DNA of 64,000 nt from Avena insularis. Lineage: Eukaryota > Streptophyta > Magnoliopsida > Poales > Poaceae. Shown in pieces: positions 24,821-36,252 of this stretch (positions are counted from its first letter, which is position 1; every line of letters begins with the position of its first letter). The position numbers were made by a program, and so were the translations under genes. Under the pieces are notes generated by a model, which saw only the letters and a list, made by a program, of their open reading frames with translations, had not been told where the DNA came from and searched no databases. The stretch is taken from the NCBI GenBank assembly GCA_023614405.1, contig JAJUPC010000229.1:434001-498000 (forward strand), given 5' to 3'.

Positions 24821-26246
24821 ATGCCTCCCCGCCGCCAACCCACTGAGTTGGAGCAGCTCATGGCAGCTCAGGCACAGCTGACCCAAGTGATGACTCAGTT
24901 CATGGCAAATCAGAACAACAACAACAATGGAAACAATCAGCCTCAGGGAGATGCTCTCACCAGATTTCTGAGGTTAAGGCCAGCTAAGTTCTCTACTGCA
25001 ACGGAACCAATGGTTGCTCTCGACTGGTTGCGTTCCGTCAACAAGGATCTAGTAACTGTTGGATGCACTGATGCTGAGAAGGTGAGGTTTGCCGCTCACC
25101 TACTGGAGGGACCAGCCGCTTCTTGGTGGGACACATTTCAGATTACCCACCCTCTGAATACCGTGACTTGGGCTATGTTTGAGGAAGGTTTCAGGACCGA
25201 CCACGTGTCTTCAGGAGTTCTGAGCCTGAAGAGGAAGGAGTTTCGCAACTTGCGCCAAACCAATCGCACCGTGGCCAAGTATATTGAGGAGTTCAATAAT
25301 TTGTCCCGTTATGCACCTGAGGATGTTGACACTGATGCAAAAAGGAGGGAGAGTTTTTTGGATGGCCTCAGTGATGAGCTTTCAGTGCAGCTACTGGTGG
25401 TTTATTGCCCCACTTTCCAGGAGCTCATGGACAAGGCCAGGATCTTGGAAGGGAAGCACAAGCAAGTGGAAAGCCGCAAGAGAAAGAACAACAATCACCA
25501 CTCTGGCTCACACCACAAGTCTCGCACTTCATATGATGGATACCCCAAGCATGGAGGAAGTGACCATGGGAGCCATGACCACCACCACCATGGAGGCGAT
25601 GGACATCGTCATGACAACCATAGGAGCAGTCACCACAGCCACAAGGGAGGATACTCTCACCACTCTGGAGGACACGGTGGACATGACCGCAACCGCGATC
25701 GCAATTTTGTGAAGAAGGATCTGAGTGAGGTGACATGCTTCAAGTGTAAGCAGAAGGGACACTATGCTGACAACTGTCCGGAGAGGAAAGGACTGAAGCC
25801 AACCAACAATGAGAAGGCCACAGTGAACCACATGAATGTGGAAGAGATTCCAGACGAGCCTGACCTTGTGTTTGGTAAGTTTCCAATCAACACTTACCCT
25901 GCACTTATACTTTTCGATACTGGTGCATCGCATTCAGTCATATCAAGGGCATTTGTGGATAAGTATAAGTTACCTACTGAGTCTATGAAGAGGTCTTTTA
26001 GAGTGAGTTCACCAGGAGGAGATATGATAGCTAAAAGGGATGCCGCGATTTAACTGTGAGGATTGGAACACACAACTTCATTGCACATTTGGTAGTGTTG
26101 GAATCACAGGATTAGATGTTATTCGGTATGGATTGGATGTCTATGCATGGTGGACACATAGATTGTGCACAGCTGTTTCACTCAAAACCCCGGATGGTAA
26201 GAGGATTAGATTCAAGTCACCACACGACCGTGAAGGTGTAAGTTGA
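24821..26246 (+). pseudogene. gag: gag (capsid intact) and broken protease of element B
   Basis: ATG at 24821 (MPPRRQP) opens 410 codons to TAA at 26051-26053. Residues about 45-215 are a Retrotrans_gag capsid domain (ASWWDTF, FRNLRQ, YIEEFNNLSRYAP). Residues about 223-290 are a linker with about 21 His in 67 residues. The CCHC knuckle CFKCKQKGHYADNC starts at residue 306. The aspartic protease follows, with active-site DTGAS at residue 366 (25916-25924). The frame is lost near 26038, and matching protease sequence continues in other frames to about 26246 (SLKTPDGKRIRFKS), so at least two or three small indels lie in 26030-26130. I chose the internal ATG because the 12 codons upstream in the open frame have none and look like spacer. 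The capsid-to-knuckle part appears usable; the protease is not. Confidence 0.85.
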
Positions 26247-26388
26247 ATTCTCTTAAGGGGTTAGCATGGATATGTGCGTTGATTAGGGATTACCGACGTG
26301 TTCGAATAACTTCCGTGAATGCCACCGACAGGAAGTAGAGTTTATCGACTGATGCCGAACATGACCAATAGCAAAGAAACCATATAAG
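26247..26388 (+). pseudogene. pol: Degraded linker between protease and reverse transcriptase
   Basis: Pieces of the usual plant gypsy junction can be seen in several frames, including the conserved MPPDR-type segment near 26315-26335, followed by residues leading into the RT start PYKMDVDEL. Stops and indels are dense. No continuous frame links it to either neighbour. Confidence 0.5.
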
Positions 26389-27095
26389 ATGGATGTGGAT
26401 GAGCTGAAGGAATTGAAGAAACAGTTGAAGGAGCAGCTGGAAAAGGGATTCATTCAGCCTAGTGCGTCGTCATGGGGTGCACCTGTTCTGTTTGTGGAGA
26501 AGAAAGACAGTAGCAAGAGATTAGTGGTGGACTATCGCTCGCTGAATGAGGTAACCATCAAGAACAAGTACCCTCTGCCAAATATAAATGATTTGTTTGA
26601 TCAACTGGAAGGAGCAAAGGTGTTGAGAAGATTGATCTGCGATCAGGCTACTTTCAATTGAAGATCCGGAAGGAGGATGTACCAAAAACCGCCTTCACCA
26701 CTAGGTATGGTTTATATGAGTATACGGTTATGTCATTTGGACTAACGAATGCCCCAGCATATTTCATGACCATGATGAACAAGGTATTTATGGAGTACTT
26801 GGACAAGTTCGTGGTAGTGTTTATTGATGACATACTGATATATTCCAAGGATGATGCTGAGCATGAGAAACATCTGCGACTGATTATGGAGAAACTGAGG
26901 GAACACCAGCTGTATGCCAAATTCAGCAAGTGTGAATTCTGGCTTAACACCGTTGGGTTTCTTGGACACGTAGTGTCAGGAGAAGGAGTCGCTGTTGATC
27001 CAAGCAAAGTGACTGCGAATCGAGTGGGAAGCACCCAAGAATGCCGAGAGATTCAAGCTTTTGGGACTTGTTGGATATTACAGGAGGTTCATTGA
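26389..27095 (+). pseudogene. pol: Reverse transcriptase of element B, frameshifted
   Basis: The first part, 26389 to about 26627, carries the N-terminal RT motifs ([38 protein letters not shown]). A small indel near 26622-26628 shifts the frame. From about 26628 the second frame gives motif A ([10 protein letters not shown], Asp at 26634-26636), FGLTNAP, and the catalytic [11 protein letters not shown] (Asp-Asp at 26826-26831). Both metal-binding regions are therefore kept, but not in one frame. The second frame loses homology after [11 protein letters not shown] (about 27010) and ends at 27095, where RNase H connection sequence continues in other frames. It would copy the element RNA if intact. 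Confidence 0.88.
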
Positions 27096-27585
27096 AAACT
27101 TTTCCAAGATTGCAAAGCCGATGACTGAACTTCAAGAAGGAGAGGAAGTTTGAATGGACGGATGTGTGTGAAGCTAGCTTTCGTGAACGCGTCGACTAGT
27201 GATCGCACTGCTCAGGTTTACCGGATCTTCGTAAGGATTTCCAAGTGTACCGTGATGCTTCTCGGCGTGGACTTGGGAGTGTGCTGATGCAAGATGGGAG
27301 AGTAGTGTCTTATGCCTCATGCGACAACTCAAGCACCATGAGTGGAATTACCCCACACACGACTTGGAGTTAGCGTCGTGGTTCATGCGCCAAGGTATGG
27401 AGGCATTACTTAATGGGAAAACACTGTGATGTGTACACCACCACAAGAGCCTGAAATACATATTTACACAGAAGGAGCTGAACATGAGACAAAGGAGATG
27501 GTTGGAACTTATCAAGGACTATGATATGAATCTACAATACCACCCAGGAAAGGCCAATGTAGTAGAAGATGCGCTGAGCCGGAAG
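27096..27585 (+). pseudogene. pol: RNase H region of element B, badly fragmented
   Basis: Recognisable pieces in several frames include [15 protein letters not shown] near 27090-27130, DASRRGLGSVLMQDGR near 27255-27302, WRHYLMGKHC near 27397-27430, and an open frame from 27484 with [20 protein letters not shown], ending at the DALSRK boundary. Indels occur near 27130, 27190-27230, 27320, 27380 and 27440. This is the most damaged part of pol. The order and spacing match gypsy RNase H, which removes template RNA. Confidence 0.75.
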
Positions 27586-28995
27586 GTTTATGCCAATGGA
27601 TTGACAATTGGTGAATTGCCTGAGGATTTGTGCAAGCAATTCAAGGACCTTAGATTGGAGGTAGTATCTGAAGGATACTTGGCTACAATGGAAGTCCAAC
27701 CAACGCTTCATGACGTAATCGGGAAGGCTCAAGTGGGAGACAAAGAGATAGATGAAGTTAAGGAGAAGATGAAGGAAGGTCGAGCAAGGGAATTCCGCGA
27801 GGATGAGCAAGGTACCTTGTGGTATGGAGATCGTTTGTGTGTGCCCAACGATCCGGAGTTAAGGAAGTTGATTATGCAGGAAGCTCATGACTCGCCGTAT
27901 TCCATACATCCGGGCAATACGAAGATGTATATGGACCTAAAGGACAGATTCTGGTGGAACAACATGAAGGGAGACATCGCATAGCATATTGCCCTATGTG
28001 ATGTATGTAGCCGAGTGAAGGCGGAACACCAGAAGCCAGCAGGATTGCTACAGCCATTGCCCGTGCCGGATTGGAAATGGGATAGAGTGGGAATGGATTT
28101 TATCACAGGATTGCCCAGGACCAGGTCAGGATATGACTCTATTTGGGTAGTGGTCGATCATTTGACCAAGGTAGCCCACTTTATACCAGTGAAGACGACC
28201 TATACAAGTGCAAGGTTGGCCAAGATTTACATGGACAAGATTGTGTGCCTACATGGAGTTCCCAAGAGTATCGTATCTGATAGAGGCACCCAATTTACCT
28301 CACACTTCCGGGCGCCACCGCACGAGTCACTTGGTACTAGATTGGAGTTAGCATGCGTTTCACCCACAGACGGATGGACAGACCGAGAGGGTGAATCAGA
28401 TTTTGGAGGACATGCTAAGAGCTTGCGCATTGGCTCATGGTTCTAGTTGGGATGAGAACTTGCCGTATGCTGAGTTTTCCTACAACAACAGTTATCAAAC
28501 CAGCATCAAGACGTCACCGTTCGATGTGCTGTATGGGAAACGGTGCCGAACACCATTGCTATGGGATGGAGTAGGAGAACGTCAGTTGTTTGGACCTGAC
28601 TTGATCAAGGACGCTGAGGAGAAGGTCGCCTTGATTAGAGATCGACTGAAGGTAGCACAATCAAGGCAGAAGAGCTACGCTGACGCCAAGCGCAAGGAAG
28701 TGGTGTATGAGATAGGTGATAGAACATACCTCAGAGTATCGCCACTCCGTGGAATCAAGAGATTTGGTATTAAGGGTAAGCTGGCACCTTGATTTATTGG
28801 ACCGTATCGGGTCTTAGCACGCAAAGGAGAAGTTGCTTATCAGTTGGAGTTGCCAGAGGCTCTGTCTGCTGTTCACAACGTGTTCCACGTATCCCAGCTG
28901 AAGAAGTGCCACCCGGAGATGGTGGATACACCATTGAGAGACACTGTACCGCTAGAAGAGGTTCAGCTTGAGAACGACTTGACCTATGAGGAGAA
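27586..28995 (+). pseudogene. pol: Integrase of element B, one stop in the zinc finger, one frameshift in the core, one stop before GPY
   Basis: The zinc finger has His at 27886 and 27907 and Cys at 27997 and 28006, split by TAG at 27982-27984. The catalytic core has Asp at 28096 (GMDFITGLP) and 28279 (SDRGTQF). The Glu (QTERVNQ, 28385-28387) is in another frame after an indel between about 28305 and 28350. The Asp-to-Glu distance is 106 nt instead of the 108 nt expected for D35E. The downstream frame carries SPFDVLYGKRCRTPLLW and then TGA at 28790-28792, probably CGA to TGA, directly before FIGPYRVL, the GPY/F module. All catalytic residues are still visible, but no single frame joins them. 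Confidence 0.87.
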
Positions 28996-28996
28996 G

Positions 28997-29179
28997 CCGG
29001 TCAAGATTCTGGAGACAGCAGAACGGACTACCCGAACCAAGACAATCAAGTTTTGCAAAGTACAGTGGAGCCACCACACCGAAGAGGAAGCTACTTGGGA
29101 GCGTGAGGATGACATCCGAGAGGACTACCCACACCGATTTGCTAGCCGCGCCGAATCTCGAGGACGAGATTCATCTTAA
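28997..29179 (+). pseudogene. pol: Chromodomain-like C-terminus of the integrase
   Basis: After the GPY/F module and [10 protein letters not shown], residues from 28997 to 29140 read PVKILE...[21 protein letters not shown]...YPHRF. This is the group II chromodomain pattern of Tekay/Del-type plant chromoviruses. The full aromatic cage of classical chromodomains is not present, as is usual for this group. The frame is open to TAA at 29177-29179. In the family this tail is thought to steer integration toward chromatin marks. Confidence 0.75.
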
Positions 29180-29184
29180 GGGGG
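29178..29184 (+). other. Polypurine tract of element B
   Basis: AAGGGGG overlaps the pol stop codon and lies 7 bp before the 3' LTR. CTTAAGGGGG just before TGT(C/G)ACATCCC is the usual arrangement in Tekay-type grass elements. Confidence 0.7.
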
Positions 29185-29191
29185 TTAGTCT

Positions 29192-32063
29192 TGTCACATC
29201 CCAAATTTTAGATTTGGTCTTGCATATCATTCATTGCATCGCATCATATCTTTCCATGCATTACCGTCGAGTAGAGAGGATCGACGAAACGCTATTTGCA
29301 AAACCCCGTTTCTTCTTCGCTTCGAGGTTCCTACGGGGAGCTTCAGAGGGACTTGCAACAACCACCTCTGTAGGTTTGAGTTTTCGCACAAACTTCGACT
29401 GAAGGTTGTTCCCCTCGACGATACGAACCCGTAGGCGTGAAAATCGCTCCAATCGGAGTTCGTATGCAAAAGAATCGGACGTTTTAGTAAACCGCCGGAA
29501 AATGGTCCGAAAATCCGGATCGATTTCTGAAACGGAGTCCAACCGCGGACCGATTCGGTTCAGGATTTTTTCTTTTCTTTTTTTCTGCGCGCGAGGGACT
29601 TTTTAAGGAGGGCCCCACCCCTGGCCTCGGTTCCCGTGCACGCGACCCAACCCCGCCGCCATCTCCCAGCGTCGCGCTCGAAGCGCGAACGTCCGCCGTC
29701 GCCGCCTTCAGCGCTGCGCCGCCGCCTCTGTCGCCGCCGCCATCGCCGCTCGCTGCCGGGTTCGCCTCGCCGCCTCTTTCCGTTCCTGCTTCGCGTCTCC
29801 ATCCGCCACCGCCAATCGCGCTCCAGATCGCCAGACGCGACGCGCGCGCTTATTATTCCGGGAGCCGTAGTTGACCGTGTGTGTACGCAGGTAGAACCAC
29901 GCCGCCGGAACCGACCGTCGCCGCCGTCCGGAGCTCGCCGGAGTTCGCTTCGCCGTCTGCTTCCGTAAGACAGCAGCCACCGTCGATCTCAGATCAGCGG
30001 CTTAGATCGCTCGTTGACTGGTCAGCATCCCGGCGTTGACTAGTCGACGCCACCGCCATCATCAGATTAGTTGATCAGTCAAACAAACACAGTTGACTGG
30101 GTCAATTTCGTTAATCCTATTAGTTGGCAGATTTCGGTAGAATCTTGTAAATTGCGTAGAAATTAAACCGCTTGGCAAAAATTGCAAATAAAATATGCAC
30201 GAGTTCAGTGAGTCATGTAGAATCTCGCTGTAGCTTTGGTTCAGACTTTTACCGTCAGGTTTAGTACAGTTTAATCAAATTAGTTAGTGGCCTTTTCGGA
30301 GTAATAAATTCGTAGTAAAAGTTTCGTAGCTCCGAAAATCGCGTATGATATGTCCCTGAACTCGTATGAACGAGGGGAATCTCATCGTGAAATAAAAAGA
30401 TAGGCTTACAGTAAAAACTTCTGCAGTATTTGTCTAATGGCTTTCTGCAGTGTTTTAATTACTCGGGATGTTTTATAACTCCTTTTTGAGTAATCTCAAT
30501 TGGTACTGTTTCTTATCGGCGATGCCTATGCGGTAGAATTTTTCCAGGATTTTACAAACAGTATACTACCGGTAGTGAATTATTTAAGTTCTAGCTCTAG
30601 TAGAGATCTCTACTTTTGGTTAATAGTTTCCCTTGCGCCAAATCTATTTTCCATGCATGTATTCGGTAGTAATATGTATTAGTATTATGTGGTGCAGCTG
30701 TAGCACCAATTCACTGGCCGTTCTTGCATTCATGCATCATCTTTGTTGCATATGTTTGTGAATTGTTTGTTTATGAATGCAATTGTGTCGTGTAGATTGT
30801 GTGGAGTGCAACCCTTGATCGTGTTTGGATTGTTCTTCCGACCGCTACAATCAAGGCAAGTAGATGCTACTTTGTTCATGATATCGTCCTACTATTTTCA
30901 ATGCATTGTCGTGTATTTTATAGATGCATGTGTAGGATGATACTATCGCTATGCTATGTCCTATTATTGTGGTAGGGCTTTCCTTGTGGATGAACCACCG
31001 TTGTAGATGTGCTTAGCCATGCTATGTTGAACGAGGGCTGGGTTACATCATTGATACTTGTTTTCTCAAAGTATTGGTTTGTAAAAACTAAAACAACTTA
31101 ATCAATGAATCTCCTGGGTGTGATGGTATTGATAAGTTTTGGTGGTTTCATTGCGGAAAGGCACCCAGGTATCAAGAGAGAATGATTGGCTTCTTTATTG
31201 TGTAGCTTACGTGTACAACCATGTGCCAATAATGAAATGGGCGGTTGGTTGGACTTAGTAGGTTGTGGTAACTCGAACCCGCGTATCCAGAGATGTAGAA
31301 TTTTGGTAGGTTGGACCGGTGCGCGTCGGGATTGAGGAGCTACTTCCCGAACAGTCTCTTCTTGGTCTTCTCCCTATCATCACCCAAAATAAGAGTGATG
31401 GTACGAGCTGGGCTGGCCAAGTCACATGGGTAAAGTGTACTAACCTCTGCAGAGTGTATAATCTAATCGATTAGCCGTGTCCCCGGTTATGGACAACTGA
31501 GTTGCCTGATAATGATTCCATGACATGTTTCTCGCTCATTCTAATTTCATAATTGTTTAATGTTGTTGGGTTAACTTAATTGGGATCTTTTCAAAGAAAA
31601 TCAAAAACTGTTTATGAAAGTAGGAAAAATGTATTTGCAAATGCAAGCCAGACACAGCTCCACTTGCCAGATATGCATGTAGATGTTAGTATTATTGTCT
31701 CCATTACTAGCTCTACTTGCCATACATTCCATATATTGACCCTTCGGGGCTGTTGCGTTTTATGCTGCAGGTTGTTCCGATTCTGATTGATCGTTATAGG
31801 CCACGGTACTCCACTCGGCACTTGTTCACTTGTGGGCAATTTGAAGAATGGAGGATTTATCTCGTTTATGTTGCTACCTGAATAATTTGAGCTAGCTTTG
31901 TGCTAAGCTTTTATTGTAATAATGGTATTCTGGATCTACGTTATTCATGATACACGGATATTTTGCTATGTTATCTATCTTACTCTATTGTGGGCCAATG
32001 AACCGATCCAGAGGTTGGCATGTCACATAGAGGCCACGGTCTTTTCAGAACCGGGGTGTCACA
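29192..32063 (+). repeat. 3' LTR of element B
   Basis: It is the same sequence as 20153-23041, 17 bp shorter. By eye about 10 substitutions fall in the first 430 bp and only about 18 in the last 1.9 kb. The GC-rich stretch at about 29620-30060 also carries several small indels relative to the 5' copy. It ends TGTCACA at 32057-32063. Confidence 0.93.
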
Positions 32064-32068
32064 ACATG
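32064..32068. repeat. Right target-site duplication ACATG of element B
   Basis: It is identical to 20148-20152 and is followed by CAATGACTCTAGCTGTGG, the expected continuation of the interrupted array module. Confidence 0.92.
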
Positions 32069-35000
32069 CAATGACTCTAGCTGTGGTTAATGAGAAGAAC
32101 ACACATTTCAATGACACTGGTGGATCCATATGTGGTATGTGAAAAGAACAGACATGAAATGACTCTAGTTGTTGTTAGTAAAAATAACACACATGCAATG
32201 ACACTGGTGGATCCATGTGTGGTCTCTAAAGATAGCACACATGCAATGACACTAGTGGATCCATATGTGGTATGTGAAAAGAACACACATGCAATGACTC
32301 CAGTTGTTGTTAGTAAAAATAACACACATGCAATGACACTGGAGGATCCATGTGTGGTCTTTGAATAGAACACACGTTTCCATGACTCTAGCTGTGGTTA
32401 ATGAGAAGAACACACATTTCAAGGACACTGGTGGATCCATATGTGGTATGTGAAAAGAATAGTCATGAAATGACTCCAGTTGTTGTTAGTAAAAAGAGCA
32501 CACATGCAAATACACTGGTGGATCCATGTGTGGTCTCTGAAGAGAACACACATGCAATGACACCAGTGGATCCATATGTGGTATGTGGAAAACACACATG
32601 TAATGACTCTAGTTGTTGTTAGTAAAAAGAACACACATGCAATGACACTGGTTGATCCATGTGTGGTCTCTAAAGAGAACACACATGCAATGAATCTAGT
32701 TGTGGTTAATGAGAAGAACACATAGTTCAATGACACTGGTGGATCCATGTGCGGTCTCTGAAGAGAACACACATGCAATGACACTGGTGGATCCATATGT
32801 GGTATGTAAAAAGAACACACATGCAATGACTCCAATTGGTGTTAGTAAAAAAGAACACACATGCAATGACACTGGTGGATCCATGTGTGGTATCTGAAGC
32901 GAACACACATTTCAAGGACACTGGTGGATCCATCTGTGGTATGTGAAAATAATAGTCATGAAATGACTCCAGTTGTTGTTAGTAAAAAGAGCACACATGC
33001 AATGACACTGGTGGATCCATGTGTGGTCTTTGAAGAGAACACACATGCAATGACACTAGTGGATCCAGATGTGGTATGTGGAAAACACACATGCAATGAC
33101 TCTAGTTGTTGTTAGTAAAAAGAACACACATGCACTTACACTGGTTGATCCATGTGTGGTCTCTGAAGAGAACACACATGCAATGACTCTAGCTGTGGTT
33201 AATGAGAAGAACACACAGTTCAATGACACTGGTGGATCCATGTGTGGTATCTGAAGAGAACACACATTTCAATGACACTGGTGGATCCATATGTGGTATG
33301 TGAAAAGAACACACAGGCAATGACTCCAGTTGTTGTTAGTAAAAAGAACACAGATGCAATGAGACTGGTGCATCCATGTGTGGTCTCTGAAGATAACACA
33401 CATTTCAATGACACTGGTGGATCCATATGTGGTATGTGAAAAGAACACACATGCAATGAACCTAGTTGTTGTTAGTAAAAAGAACACACATGCAATGACA
33501 CTAGTGGATCCATGTGTGGTCTCTGAAGAGAACACACATGCAATGGATCTAGTTGTGGTTAATCAGAAGAACACACATTTCAATGACACTGGTGGAACCA
33601 TATGTGGTATCTGAAAATATAAGTCATGAAATGACTCCAGTTGTTGTTAGTAAAAAGAGCACACATGCAATAACACTGGTGGATCCATGTGTGGTCTCTG
33701 AAGAGAACAGACATGCAATGACACTGGTGGATCCATATGTGGTATGTGAAAAGAACACACATGCAATGACTCTAGCTGTGGTTAATGGGAAGAACTCACA
33801 TTTCAGTGACACTGGTGGATCCATATGTGGTATGTGAAAAGAATAGTCACGAATAGACTCTAGTTGTTTTTAGTAAAACGAACGCACATGCAATGACACT
33901 GGTGGATCCATGTGTGGTATGCGAAAAGAATACACATGGAATGACTCCAGTTGTTGTTAGTAAAAAGAACACACATGCAATGACACTGGTGGATCCATGT
34001 GTGCTCTCTGAAGAGAACACACATGCAATGACTCCAGCTGTGGTTAATGAGAAGAACACACATTTCAATGACAATGGTGGATCCATGTGTGGTCTCTGAA
34101 GAGAACACACATGCAATGACACTGGTGGATCCATATGTGGTATGTGAAAAGAACACACATGCAATGACTCAAGTTGTTTTTAGTAAAAAGAACACACATG
34201 CAATGACACTAGTGGATCCATGTGTGGTCTCTGAAGAGAACACTCATTTCATTGACACTGGTGGCATGTGTGGTCTCTAAAGAGAACACACATTTAAATG
34301 ACACTGGTGGATCCATATGTGGTATGTGAAAAGAATGCACATGCAATGACTCTAGTTGTTGTTAGTAAGAAGAACACACATGCAATGACACTGGTGGATC
34401 CATGTGTGGTCTCTAAAGAGAACACACATGCAATGACTCTAGCTGTGGTTTATAGAGAAGAACACACATTTCAATGACACTGGTGGTTCCATGTGTGATC
34501 TCTGAAGAGAACACACATGCAATGACACTGGTGGATCCATATGTGGTATGTGAAAAGGACACACATGCAATGACTCTAGTTGTTGTTAGTAAAAAGAACA
34601 CAGATGGAATGACACTGGTGGATCCATGTGTAGTCTCTGAAGAGAACACACATGCACTGACTCTAGCTGTGGTTAATGAGAAGAAAACACATTTCAATGA
34701 CACTGGTGGATCCATATGTGGTATGTGAAAAGAACAGTCATGAAATGACTCCAGTTGTTGTTAGTAAAAATAACACACATGCAATGACACTGGTGGATCC
34801 ATGTGTGGTCTCTGAAGATAACACACATGCAATGACACTGGTGGATCCATATGTGGTATGTGAAAAGAACACAGATGCAATGACTCCAGTTGTTGTTAGT
34901 AAAAAGAACACACATGCAATTACACTGGTGGATCCATGTGTGGTCTCTGAAGAGAACACGCGTTTCAATGACTCTAGCTGTGGTTAATGACAAGAACACA

Positions 35001-36247
35001 CATTTCAAGGACACTAGTGGATCCATATGTGGTATGTGAAAAGAATAGTCATGAAATGACTCCAGCAGTTGTTAGTAAAAAGAGCACACATGCAATGACA
35101 CTGGTGGATCCATGTGTGGTCTCTAAAGAGAACACACATGCAATGATACTGGTGGATCTATATGTGGTATGTGAAAACAACACACATGCAATGACTCCAG
35201 TCGTTGTTAGTAAAAAGAACACACAAGCAATGACACTGGTGGATCCATGTGTGGTCTCTGAAGAGAACACACGTTTCAATGACTCTAGCTGTGGTTAATG
35301 AGAAGAAGAAACATTTCAAGGACACTGGTGGATCGATATGTGGTATGTGAAAAGAATAGTCATGAAATGACTCAAGTTGTTGTTAGTAAAAAGCGCACAC
35401 ATGCAAAGACACTGGTGGATCCATGTGTGGTCTCTAAAGAGAACAACCATGCAATGACACTGGTGGATCCGTATGTGGTATGTGAAAAGAACACACATGC
35501 AATGACTCTGGTTGTTAGTAAAAAGAGCACACATGCAATGACACTGGTAGATCCATGTGTGGTCTCTGAAGAGAACACACATGCAATGACCCTGGTGGAT
35601 CCATATGTGGTATGTGAGAAGAACACACATGCAATGACTCCAGTTGTTGTTAGTAAAAAGAACACACATGCACTGACACTGGTGGATCCATGTGTGGTTT
35701 CTGAAGAGAACACACATGGAATGACTCAAGTTGTGGTTAATGAGAAGAACACACATTTCAATGACACTGGTGGATCCATATGTGGTATGTGAAAAGAATA
35801 GTCATGAAATAACTCCAATTGTTGCTAGTAAAAAGAACACACATGCAATGAAACTAGTGGATCCATGTGTGGTCTCTAAAGAGAACACACATGCAATGAC
35901 ACTGGTGGATCCATATGTGGCATGTGAAAAGAATGCACATGCAATGACTCTAGTTGTTGTTAGTTAGAAGAACACACATGCAATGACACTGGTGGATCCA
36001 TGTGTGGTCTCTGAAGAGAACACACATGCAATGACTCTAGCTGTGGTTTATCGAGAAGAACACACATTTCAATGACACTGGTGGTTTCATGTGTGATCTC
36101 TGAAGAGAACACACATGCAATGACACTGGTGGATCCATATGTGGTATGTGAAAAGAACACACATTCAATGACTCCAGTTGTTGTTAGTAAAAAGAACACA
36201 CATGCAATGACACTGGTGGATCCATGTGTAGTCTCTGAAGAGAACAC

Positions 36248-36252
36248 ACATG
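36248..36252. other. Uninterrupted paralogue of the element B insertion site
   Basis: The 50 or so bases left of this ACATG equal those left of 20152 (including the GTGTAGTCTCTGAAG variant). The bases to the right equal those after 32068 (including GAACAGACATGAAATG). Only one ACATG is present. This copy of the 4.19-kb repeat never received the element. Confidence 0.88.

Larger units (their letters stand above)
20153..32063 (+). mobile_element. Element B: full-length defective Ty3/gypsy chromovirus (Tekay/Del-like), 11.9 kb
   Basis: Two LTRs of 2889 and 2872 bp flank 6.15 kb of internal DNA with the order primer site, extra ORF, gag, protease, RT, RNase H, integrase, chromodomain-like tail and polypurine tract. 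This order, the TGTCACATCCCAAA start and the integrase tail with a KVQW...TWE chromodomain pattern fit the Tekay/Del clade. ACATG flanks both sides, and removing the element with one ACATG restores an unbroken array module. By eye the LTRs differ by about 1-2%, so the insertion is recent. The protein regions hold many stops and frameshifts, so this copy cannot supply its own pol proteins. Confidence 0.92.
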
